Source: Bacillota bacterium (lineage in GTDB: Bacteria; Bacillota; UBA4882; UBA8346). Taken from it: DNA of 64,000 nucleotides. The stretch's first letter is position 1, and the number at the start of each line of letters is the position of its first letter. The DNA lies in assembly GCA_023392595.1 (NCBI GenBank), contig JAEVYU010000019.1, positions 1-64,000 on the forward strand. The letters are read 5' to 3'. A program made the translations under genes and the position numbers. This document shows positions 52,963 through 60,550 of this stretch, piece by piece. The notes under the pieces were generated by a model. It made no database searches and was not told the DNA's origin. It was given only the letters and a program-made list of their open reading frames with translations.

Positions 52963-54471
52963 TCAACTTGCTTGATTGTGCGCGGCCAGGAAAATTATCT
53001 TTTCCTCGGTGGCTTCTTCCTGCAGCAGTTCGCCGACGATCCCCCCCTCCCGCATCACCATGATCCGGTCACTCACTGTCAACACTTCCGGCATATCCGA
53101 AGAAATCATTAAAACGGTCATCCCTTGCCGGGCCAATTCTTTGATTAGCCGGTGAATTTCCGCTTTAGCCCCGACATCAACCCCCCGGGTCGGCTCATCA
53201 AGAATCAACAATTTCGGTTCCGGAACATGGGTAAGCCACCGTGCCAAGATGACTTTTTGCTGGTTGCCGCCGCTCAAGTTTTCAACCAATTGTTGCAATC
53301 CCGGTGTTTTAATAGCCAGCTTCCCAACACCTTTCTCGGCCAGCTCTTTCTCCAGGCCGAATTTGATGAATCCGCCATTTTGGATATAATCATGATTGGC
53401 CAAATTGATATTTTTGCCAACATCGAGCTTGAGTACCAACCCATGATGCCGGCGGTCTTCAGGCAAAAAACCGATTCCGGCGCTGATGGCATCCGCCGGA
53501 TTTTTAATCTTTAATAACTTGCCGTCAAGCCTGATTGTACCGGAAGCCGGTTTTTCCAACCCAAAAATCAACCGGGCCATTTCGGTTCTTCCCGAACCAA
53601 CCAGGCCATAGACTCCGAGAATTTCGCCGTGATAAATCGAAAAACTGGAAGTTTTCAAAACTCCGTTTTGGGACAAATTTTCAACTTCAAAAAAGGGCTG
53701 GGTGCGAAGAACCGGATTTGAAGTCAGCGCATTTTTATCGATATTCCTGCCGACCATTAACCGAACAAGTTCCTCGTATTTGGCTTCCGCCCCAAGCAAG
53801 GTGGATACCTTGCAGCCATCTCTCATCACCGTAATCCGGTCGGCTATATTCAATACCTCCGCCATCCGGTGCGAGATGTAAATCATGCCGATGCCCCGAC
53901 TTTGTAGCAAGCGGATATTTTTAAAAAGTTTGGATGATTCTTCATCGGTTAACACGGCCGTCGGTTCATCAAAAATGATTAATTTGGCATTCAGGGAAAT
54001 GGCGCGGGCGATCTCAACCTGCTGCCGGTAACCCACAGACAAATTGCCAACCAGCTCTTTCGGATTGAGATCAATCTCCAAGGTAGCGAGCAACTCTTGG
54101 GCTTCCCGGAAAAGAGTCGGCCAGTCGATAAAAACACCGTTTTTCTTTGGCAAACGCCCCATAAAAATATTTTCAGCTACACTAAGCGCCGGGGTCAGGG
54201 TCAACTCCTGATAAACCGTACTGATACCCAGTTCCCGCGCCACTTTTGGAGAAGTAATTTTAACCGGCTGTCCGTCAATAAACAAATCGCCTTGATCCGC
54301 GTGATACAAACCGGAGATGATTTTGATCAGTGTGGATTTGCCGGCGCCATTTTCACCCATCAGAACATGGACTTCACCCGGCATTACATCCAACGAAACA
54401 TTATTTAATGCCTGAACTCCGGGAAATCCCTTACAGACTCCCTCAAGTCGTAAAATAGGTTGAGAGGCCAT
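52963..54471 (-). CDS. Sugar ABC transporter ATPase with two ABC domains (RbsA type)
   Basis: A 502-residue fused ATPase. The first ABC domain has Walker A GENGAGKST (about 38-46), LSVGYRQQVEIARAI and IIFDEPTAVL. The second has a degenerate Walker A, GLVGSGRTE, with LSGGNQQKVILARWL and LILDEPTRGVDVG, the normal arrangement in RbsA/MglA. GGAGG lies before the ATG inside the end of the permease gene. It is a subunit of the ROK-linked importer. Confidence 0.95.
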   Translation of the reverse strand: MASQPILRLEGVCKGFPGVQALNNVSLDVMPGEVHVLMGENGAGKSTLIKIISGLYHADQGDLFIDGQPVKITSPKVARELGISTVYQELTLTPALSVAENIFMGRLPKKNGVFIDWPTLFREAQELLATLEIDLNPKELVGNLSVGYRQQVEIARAISLNAKLIIFDEPTAVLTDEESSKLFKNIRLLQSRGIGMIYISHRMAEVLNIADRITVMRDGCKVSTLLGAEAKYEELVRLMVGRNIDKNALTSNPVLRTQPFFEVENLSQNGVLKTSSFSIYHGEILGVYGLVGSGRTEMARLIFGLEKPASGTIRLDGKLLKIKNPADAISAGIGFLPEDRRHHGLVLKLDVGKNINLANHDYIQNGGFIKFGLEKELAEKGVGKLAIKTPGLQQLVENLSGGNQQKVILARWLTHVPEPKLLILDEPTRGVDVGAKAEIHRLIKELARQGMTVLMISSDMPEVLTVSDRIMVMREGGIVGELLQEEATEEKIIFLAAHNQAS

Positions 54472-54472
54472 C

Positions 54473-55477
54473 TTAAGCCGCCCTCCTCTGCCTCATCTGG
54501 TCAATTCCCACAGAAAGTAACAGTATCACGCCGCGGGCCACATCCTGCAAGAAACTGGACAGTCCCAGCAACACGAAACCGTTTCCCAAAACTCCCAAAA
54601 CGAGCACAGCTAAAACGGTGTCTTCAACCCGGCCCTGTCCACCCATAAGGCTTGCGCCACCCAGGACCACGCAACTGATGGCATTGAGTTCATAACCGGT
54701 TCCGGCGCTGGGGACGCCGGCGGTTAGCCTGGAGGCCAAAATAATCCCCGCAAAAGCCGCCAATACACCCATAATCAAGTACACGACAATCGTATTCCGT
54801 TCGACGTTGATCCCGCAAACACGGGCCGCTTCGCTGTTACCGCCCAATGAATAAATCTCCCGGCCGAAAATCGTCTTGGTTAAAACGATATATACGACCC
54901 CGATCACCAGAATCATCAAAATGACTGGCACCGGAATGCCGAATAAAATACCGCGGCCCCAATATCCGAAATCAGGAAATTCCGGCTTTGTGCCATATAT
55001 CCCAAATGACAGCCCGTTTGAATAAAGGAAAGCAATTCCCCTTACGATGATCATGGTCGCCAAGGTGGTAATCAAAGGATTGATTTTTATCTTGGCAATG
55101 AAAAATCCATTACAAGCTCCAATCAGCAATCCAATGAATAAGCCGGCAGTTATCGAGAGCCATTGCGACATCCCGCTATGGAGCATACTTCCGACTATCA
55201 CTCCAACCAACGCCATGTTACTTCCGACTGACATGTCCATGCCGCCGCTGACGATAGCGATAGTCATCCCGGCAGAGACGATTCCGATCAAGGATAGTGA
55301 CAACAGCATGTTTGAGAAATTATCCAACGTTAAAAAATACGGGGATATCATTGAAAATGTAATAATCAACAAAACCAGTGAAATAAGTAAACCAATCCGT
55401 TCAAGCGACATCTTATTTTTCATTTTCCCAGTTTGCGGAGCGGTTTTTTGATCACACTCCGGCGATACTATTGACAT
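54473..55477 (-). CDS. Sugar ABC transporter permease (RbsC type)
   Basis: A 334-residue permease with about nine hydrophobic segments. IVSGGMDMSVGSNMALVGV, INPLITTLATMIIVRGIAFL, the docking segment GREIYSLGGNSEAARVCGIN and AISCVVLGGASLMGGQGRVED are RbsC hallmarks. It is first in the transcript rbsC-A-B-activase-enzyme; the permease-first order differs from the usual rbsDACBK. GGAGGAG precedes the ATG. Confidence 0.95.
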   Translation of the reverse strand: MSIVSPECDQKTAPQTGKMKNKMSLERIGLLISLVLLIITFSMISPYFLTLDNFSNMLLSLSLIGIVSAGMTIAIVSGGMDMSVGSNMALVGVIVGSMLHSGMSQWLSITAGLFIGLLIGACNGFFIAKIKINPLITTLATMIIVRGIAFLYSNGLSFGIYGTKPEFPDFGYWGRGILFGIPVPVILMILVIGVVYIVLTKTIFGREIYSLGGNSEAARVCGINVERNTIVVYLIMGVLAAFAGIILASRLTAGVPSAGTGYELNAISCVVLGGASLMGGQGRVEDTVLAVLVLGVLGNGFVLLGLSSFLQDVARGVILLLSVGIDQMRQRRAA

Positions 55478-55560
55478 ATTGGCTCTCCTCCATTGTTTAT
55501 TCTTTTAAAAAATCCCTTCCAAAGATCTTTTCAACCACTCCTTCAATGTTACAGTTTGAT

Positions 55561-55581
55561 ATATACATACAAAATGTATAT
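55561..55581. promoter_or_regulatory. Palindromic operator candidate for the ROK repressor
   Basis: ATATACAT, five bases, ATGTATAT is a perfect palindrome 84 bases upstream of the permease gene start, in the gap below the ROK gene. A related site lies just upstream of the ROK gene itself, which supports a shared regulator. Confidence 0.65.
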
Positions 55582-55596
55582 AATTAGAGAAAAAAA

Positions 55597-56802
55597 TTAC
55601 ACTTCGGGTTTTTTATAGATTTCATTCATCACCAAAGCCGCTGCGCCAAGAACCTCGGGCTGTTCAATGCTGCTGACTGCAATCTCAATATCCTTCGCCT
55701 TTAAGGCAAAAGTGTTTTCCTTGGCGGCTTTAACCGCTTCTTCGGTAAAAACAAGACAGGAATAACATACTTCACCTCCCATAATAACCAAGTCCGGGTT
55801 AAACATATTGATTGAATTGGCAATCCCGATTCCCATAATTCTTCCGGCCTGCGCTAGGGTCTCAACCACCAGCTTGTCGTTACACTTATAGGCTTCCATG
55901 ACCATATTAAAATTGATGTCGGCAAAATCTTTAACCTGTTCTCTCAGAATCGACCTTACCCCATCTTTCAGGCTGGTTTGAATTTTCCTGACAATTGCTG
56001 TGGTGCTGGTATACATCTCCAAGCAACCCTTATTGCCGCAATAGCAAGGTTCCCCCTCAAAATTGACTACGCTATGTCCAATATGACCGGCATAGCCATC
56101 CCGGCCCAAATATACTTTGCCGTCGATAATCACCCCGCCGCCCACCCCGTAATCTACATAGACATAAATATAATTGCGGATATTTTTGCCTAAGCCGAAC
56201 CATTGCTCACCAATCGCGCCGCAAATGGTGACATTACAAGATACGGTTTTGAAATCAGGCAGATTTTCCTTGAGTAATTCATCAAAATTGGCATTTTCCC
56301 ATCCGGCAAAAACTGAAGAGGATATCAATGAACCGGTCTTAAAACGTGAACCCGGGGTGGCAACTCCGATTCCGGCTATTTTCTCAACGGGAATGGCTTG
56401 CTCGGCAATGAGCTTATCGACAATGTTTTTAATTTGTTTGACGACACCGGCAGGACCGCTTCCGATATCGGTCAATTCTATAATTTGATCCAATATTTTG
56501 CCGTTAAAGTCGGTTAAAATGACGACCAGACGCCGGCTGATTTTGACACCGATCAAATACGCTCCCATGTGATTAATCTTCAACATGATGGGTTTTCGTC
56601 CAAAACTGGTATCGCCCTTACCGATTTCAATCACTTTACCTTCACAGATCAAATGATTTACTATCCTTAACACGGTCGGCAGGGCCAGTTTGGTCAGGTT
56701 AACCAGTTCCGCACGGGATATCGGCTCGCGATCTTTAATGGCGTTTAAAATGATACTTGTATTGATATCTTTCAGTAAACTTGCATTTCCAACAGTTTTC
56801 AC
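55597..56802 (-). CDS. ROK-family transcriptional repressor (NagC/XylR/Mlc-like)
   Basis: A 401-residue regulator. An N-terminal MarR-like winged HTH (about 10-70) has REPISRAELVNLTKLALPTV. The C-terminal ROK sugar-kinase-like domain has the zinc-binding motif CYCGNKGCLEMY (about 248-259) and VYVDYGVGGGVIIDGKVYLG. The ATP-binding and catalytic features needed for kinase activity should be degenerate in such repressors. The start is GTG 56802 with AAGGGG upstream. It sits directly upstream of the rbsCAB operon and likely represses it until a sugar binds. Confidence 0.92.
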   Translation of the reverse strand: MKTVGNASLLKDINTSIILNAIKDREPISRAELVNLTKLALPTVLRIVNHLICEGKVIEIGKGDTSFGRKPIMLKINHMGAYLIGVKISRRLVVILTDFNGKILDQIIELTDIGSGPAGVVKQIKNIVDKLIAEQAIPVEKIAGIGVATPGSRFKTGSLISSSVFAGWENANFDELLKENLPDFKTVSCNVTICGAIGEQWFGLGKNIRNYIYVYVDYGVGGGVIIDGKVYLGRDGYAGHIGHSVVNFEGEPCYCGNKGCLEMYTSTTAIVRKIQTSLKDGVRSILREQVKDFADINFNMVMEAYKCNDKLVVETLAQAGRIMGIGIANSINMFNPDLVIMGGEVCYSCLVFTEEAVKAAKENTFALKAKDIEIAVSSIEQPEVLGAAALVMNEIYKKPEV

Positions 56803-56828
56803 AGCGTTCCCCTTATTTGGCTCAAGTT

Positions 56829-56849
56829 ACTTTCATACACTATGTATAT
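56829..56849. promoter_or_regulatory. Second ROK operator candidate, upstream of the ROK gene
   Basis: ACTTTCAT, five bases, ATGTATAT matches the 55561-55581 palindrome perfectly in the right arm and at five of eight positions in the left. Its place in the ROK gene promoter region would fit autoregulation. Confidence 0.55.
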
Positions 56850-57011
56850 ATATTTAAACAAAATTTTCCGGATTCCTGCTTCTTACGTAATATTTTTTCC
56901 CGCTTGATTATCATTTCATTTTTACGCCATCATTCTCCAGCCTCGCTCTGATGACGCCTATCTCCCCAGGGATTGAGTGTTATTCTTTTTGGTCAAATCT
57001 TTAAAAAATTG

Positions 57012-57041
57012 AACCGCTACCAAACATGGAGCGGGTTTTTT
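57012..57041 (+). terminator. Terminator-like hairpin with T run
   Basis: CCGCT and AGCGG flank an 11-base loop followed by six T residues on the plus strand; the minus strand also has a T run five bases beyond the stem. It may end lon transcripts or an unrecognised plus-strand RNA. Confidence 0.6.
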
Positions 57042-57063
57042 AAAAATAAGATTTTACACAAAC

Positions 57064-57107
57064 TGACGGCCCGCTACCTTTACAGATAATGGGCCGTCGG
57101 TTTTTAA
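57064..57107 (+). terminator. Second, stronger terminator-like hairpin
   Basis: GACGGCCC and GGGCCGTC form a perfect eight-base stem with an 18-base loop, followed by GGTTTTT on the plus strand. The minus-strand T tract is poor, so its direction is unexpected because lon reads the other way. Confidence 0.65.
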
Positions 57108-57239
57108 AATACTATAAGAAAATAGTAACGGTTCTCTTTCTTATTTTGACATAGGATTGTTCAGTTACGGGAACGCCATGGGCCAAACAAGCTTCTTCCG
57201 ACTTTCGCCGGTGTAAGAAGGACAACCCAGGCAATGCAT

Positions 57240-59648
57240 CTACGACGCCTTATCGGTAAGTTGGAAAGTTCCCTCTCCATATAACTTCCCACTCATCACA
57301 TGCTGAATTCGAGGCAAGGAAATCCCTAAAGTTTCTTTCAGCACATCTTCGATAGTCTCTACGGGTATAATGGTAAGTTCCTTCTTCACTTCTTCAGGCA
57401 CATCTTTCAGGTCAATCACATTGTCCTTTGGAATCAAAACCTTTGTAATACCCGCTCTTTGAGCTCCTAATAATTTTTCCTTGAGACCACCGATTGGCAA
57501 TACAGCTCCTCTTAAAGTGATTTCTCCGGTCATGGCAATTTTGGAATCAACCTTGATGCCTGTGAACAAGGAAGCGAGGGCAGTAAATAATGTAATACCC
57601 GCAGATGGGCCATCTTTGGGAACCGCCCCTGATGGAACGTGAATGTGCAAGTCCCTTTCCTTAAAATTAACGGCGTTCAAGGGTAATCGTGATTTTAATA
57701 AGCTTAAGGAAATTCTGGCTGATTCTTTCATCACATCACCCAATTTACCGGTTAGGGTCACTTCGCCGCTGCCTGACATATCCGTTGCTTCAATAAAAAG
57801 GATTTCGCCTCCAACCGGAGTCCATGCCAGCCCGGTGACAACTCCCGGTGGGTTATCCAGCTCCGCCTTATCGTGTCTGGAAACTTGTTTTCCTAACAAT
57901 TCCTCTAATTTCCCCATTTTAACTTGATAAGGCAATTCTATTTTTGTCGATACGATTTTCTCAGAGGCCACTCGGGCAAGGGCAGCCAATTGTTTTTTTA
58001 ATCCCCTGACTCCGGCTTCTAAGGTGTAGTCACTGATAATTGTTTGTAACACCTCATCTTCAACAACCAATTGTTCGGCAGTTAATCCATGCTCTTCCAG
58101 AACTGCAGGAAGTAAATGATTTTTCCCAATATGGAACTTTTCATTCGTTGTATAGCTGGAGATTTGAATCACTTCCATCCTATCCAGCAACGGACCGGGA
58201 ATACTTTCCAGAGAATTCGCGGTGGCGATAAAGAAAACATCCGATAAATCATAAGGCAGATCCAAATAATGATCGGAAAAACTGTTGTTTTGTTCCGGAT
58301 CCAGTACCTCCAGTAAAGCACTGGCAGGATCGCCGCTATATCCACCAACCATCAACTTGTCGACTTCATCTAAAACCATCACCGGATTGGTTTCCCCGGC
58401 CTTTTTGATACTTTGAATAATTCTTCCGGGCATCGCTCCGATATAAGTCCTACGATGTCCTCGAATCTCCGCTTCATCCCGGATTCCGCCTAAGCTCAAA
58501 CGGACATACTTTCTATCCAGAGCTTCGGCAATACTCTTCCCCAGACTGGTCTTTCCGGTTCCAGGAGGTCCGACCAGCAACAAAATCGAACCCTTTTTAT
58601 CTTTTTTAAGCTGCATTACGGCTAAATGCTGTATGATTCGCTCCTTCACTTTGTCCAAGCCATAGTGTTGTTCATCTAAAATCCGTCGCGCTTCCTCCAA
58701 AATAATGGGTTTACCTTCACTCTTTTTCCAAGGCAGTTGCACTAATAGATCCAAATAATTACGGATACCATTCGATTCCGGACTATTCGGGCCCCCGGCT
58801 TCCAATTTATTCAATTCATCAAGAGCCGTATTCTTCACATCAACGGGCATACCAGCCTCTTCAATTTTGCGCAGATAATCGTTATCCTTTTTCCCGCCTG
58901 CACCATTGCCTTCATTTAATTCCTCTTGGATGGCTTTTAATTGTTCCCTAAGTACGGATTCCCGATAACTTTTATTGGTTTTTTCAGAAAACCTCTCGGC
59001 CATCTCCAGCTGTAATTCCACAGTTTCCTTTAGTTTGATCAGATAATCGATGAACTTTAAGCTTCTCGCCTTTAAGGACTGCGTTTCAAGTAAATCATAC
59101 TTTTCGCTGTTGGATATGGGCATAAATTGCGATAAAAACATCATCAATGAATTTAAGTCCTTAAACTCATCAAATATCTTCATGAATTGCTCTGACCCTT
59201 TGTAGTTCTCTCTGAGTTCCCGGATGATTTTTTTCAGATAAGCTACCATTTCGGCCTGGCTGGTTTCATTGAGATCGATATCATCAGGAGAAATACCATA
59301 TTCGGCATGGATCAAATCGGTTTCAATTCGCAGGGTTTTGATTTCCACTCTATCTAAAACCTTAATCTTCAGCCGGTAGCCCTTTTCGGTTTCCTCCACT
59401 TCATCAACTTGAAAGGAAACGCCTATCTTGTAAAAATCCTCTTCTTTTAACCGTTTACGACTAAAGTTTTGTTTGAGAGTTAAGGCAATGCTGGTAGTAT
59501 CTTCCTTGCTCAGATTTTCAAGTTCCTCTTCACTGAGCCCGGGGACCCAAAGAATGGAATTTACCCCCTGTAATAAAACCGTATCCGATATGGGGATTAC
59601 CATTCCCGCCTGATCGTTTTTTTCAAAAATGTTTTTGCCAAAGTTCAT
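57240..59648 (-). CDS. lon: ATP-dependent Lon protease
   Basis: An 802-residue LonA-type protease. The N-terminal substrate-recognition domain is at about 1-300. The AAA+ module has Walker A GPPGTGKTS (about 358-366) with LDEVDKL. The protease domain has the catalytic serine S682 in KDGPSAGITLF and K725 in GGLKEKLLGA, 43 residues apart as in E. coli Lon. I start at ATG 59648 with AAAGGGTG upstream; the longer frame to 59678 lacks a site and overlaps the operator-like sequence. It lies next to a TetR gene with a similar upstream site, so TetR may control it (inference). Confidence 0.95.
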   Translation of the reverse strand: MNFGKNIFEKNDQAGMVIPISDTVLLQGVNSILWVPGLSEEELENLSKEDTTSIALTLKQNFSRKRLKEEDFYKIGVSFQVDEVEETEKGYRLKIKVLDRVEIKTLRIETDLIHAEYGISPDDIDLNETSQAEMVAYLKKIIRELRENYKGSEQFMKIFDEFKDLNSLMMFLSQFMPISNSEKYDLLETQSLKARSLKFIDYLIKLKETVELQLEMAERFSEKTNKSYRESVLREQLKAIQEELNEGNGAGGKKDNDYLRKIEEAGMPVDVKNTALDELNKLEAGGPNSPESNGIRNYLDLLVQLPWKKSEGKPIILEEARRILDEQHYGLDKVKERIIQHLAVMQLKKDKKGSILLLVGPPGTGKTSLGKSIAEALDRKYVRLSLGGIRDEAEIRGHRRTYIGAMPGRIIQSIKKAGETNPVMVLDEVDKLMVGGYSGDPASALLEVLDPEQNNSFSDHYLDLPYDLSDVFFIATANSLESIPGPLLDRMEVIQISSYTTNEKFHIGKNHLLPAVLEEHGLTAEQLVVEDEVLQTIISDYTLEAGVRGLKKQLAALARVASEKIVSTKIELPYQVKMGKLEELLGKQVSRHDKAELDNPPGVVTGLAWTPVGGEILFIEATDMSGSGEVTLTGKLGDVMKESARISLSLLKSRLPLNAVNFKERDLHIHVPSGAVPKDGPSAGITLFTALASLFTGIKVDSKIAMTGEITLRGAVLPIGGLKEKLLGAQRAGITKVLIPKDNVIDLKDVPEEVKKELTIIPVETIEDVLKETLGISLPRIQHVMSGKLYGEGTFQLTDKAS

Positions 59649-59676
59649 GATGGAATTCACCCTTTCCGAAGCATTC

Positions 59677-59695
59677 ATAAGCGAACGCTCGTTTA
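59677..59695. promoter_or_regulatory. TetR operator-like site upstream of lon
   Basis: On the minus strand TAAACGAGCGTTCGCTTAT matches the sequence at 60363-60381 at 15 of 19 positions. It lies just upstream of the chosen lon start, a place suitable for repression. Confidence 0.55.
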
Positions 59696-59767
59696 ATTAT
59701 TTGTTAAAATATAACGAGATTTTTGGATCTCGCCTTCAAAATTTCTTCCATTTATATTGATATAACT

Positions 59768-60334
59768 TTATATCAATAAAGCGTCCTGGATCATTTGAAT
59801 CATTTCTTGAAGCAGCGCCGCTCTTTCGGGTTCAGTTTTGCGGTGATTGACTGCAATTGATTTAACTGGATAAAATATCACTGCAAACAAATTTTCGTTG
59901 CTATAATCCTTGATGATATGTTTATTTTTCATCTCGACTATCAAATGATTGATTTTGCACATGCCGTTTATTTCGGTACAACAACCACTCGCTAGTGAGG
60001 GACAATTTGAAAACTGGTCGACAAAGTGAAAAATTTCTTCATGCTCTTGAATGTAGTTATAATAGCTTCGGATCAGGATTTCGATAAGTTGGCGGCCCTC
60101 CATTTCTTGATGGACTCGATTTAAAAGATAATTAAAAATTTCTTCGGAGTACTCACGGTAAATATCCTGAAGCATAATTTCTTTATTTTCAAAATAAATA
60201 TAGACGGTTGCCGGAGACACTCCCGCTTCTTTAGCGATTTTTGAAATCGATGTCCCTTGAAACCCCTCTTCCAGGATTAACTTAATGACTGCTTCTTTGA
60301 TACTTCTTTCTTTTTCGTCATCTCTTCTTCTCAT
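59768..60334 (-). CDS. TetR/AcrR family transcriptional regulator
   Basis: A 188-residue regulator. The N-terminal HTH (about 5-50) has ILEEGFQGTSISKIAKEAGV and SPATVYIYFENKEIML, the standard TetR pattern. The C-terminal ligand domain (about 60-188) holds an unusual CCTEINGMC cysteine cluster, perhaps metal or redox responsive. I start at ATG 60334 with AGGGGTG five bases upstream. The promoter carries an operator-like sequence in its spacer, and a similar site lies upstream of lon. The last codons form part of a TTGATATAA/TTATATCAA hairpin. Confidence 0.92.
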   Translation of the reverse strand: MRRRDDEKERSIKEAVIKLILEEGFQGTSISKIAKEAGVSPATVYIYFENKEIMLQDIYREYSEEIFNYLLNRVHQEMEGRQLIEILIRSYYNYIQEHEEIFHFVDQFSNCPSLASGCCTEINGMCKINHLIVEMKNKHIIKDYSNENLFAVIFYPVKSIAVNHRKTEPERAALLQEMIQMIQDALLI

Positions 60335-60358
60335 CGGAGCACCCCTATTGATATTTAT

Positions 60359-60387
60359 ATAATAAACGATCATTCATTTATTGTCAA
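60359..60387 (-). promoter_or_regulatory. Promoter of the TetR gene with embedded operator
   Basis: On the minus strand TTGACA (60382-60387) and TATTAT (60359-60364) are separated by 17 bases. The spacer holds TAAACGATCATTCATTTAT on the plus strand (60363-60381), the same pattern as upstream of lon. This suggests autorepression. Confidence 0.7.
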
Positions 60388-60442
60388 GAGATTATATTGA
60401 TGCTTTACTTTTGACAAAAAAGTAAATTACTCGAAAAGAATA

Positions 60443-60471
60443 TTGACAATCCGATATATCCCATTTATCAT
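60443..60471 (+). promoter_or_regulatory. Promoter of the peptide-binding protein gene
   Basis: TTGACA (60443-60448) and TATCAT (60466-60471) with a 17-base spacer, 80 bases before the start. An extended -10-like TGGTATAGT nearby (60474-60482) is a possible alternative. Confidence 0.65.
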
Positions 60472-60550
60472 ATTGGTATAGTATGATTAAAGTTTTTCGA
60501 TAAAACTATTTATTATACTAAAAACATATTTTTTTCAAGGAGGATTAGAA

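Larger units (their letters stand above)
56860..57239. other. Gap between the ROK gene and lon with two terminators
   Basis: Apart from two T-run hairpins (listed separately) I found no coding frame or RNA family in this region. It must include the ROK gene promoter, but no strong -35/-10 pair is visible. Confidence 0.45.
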
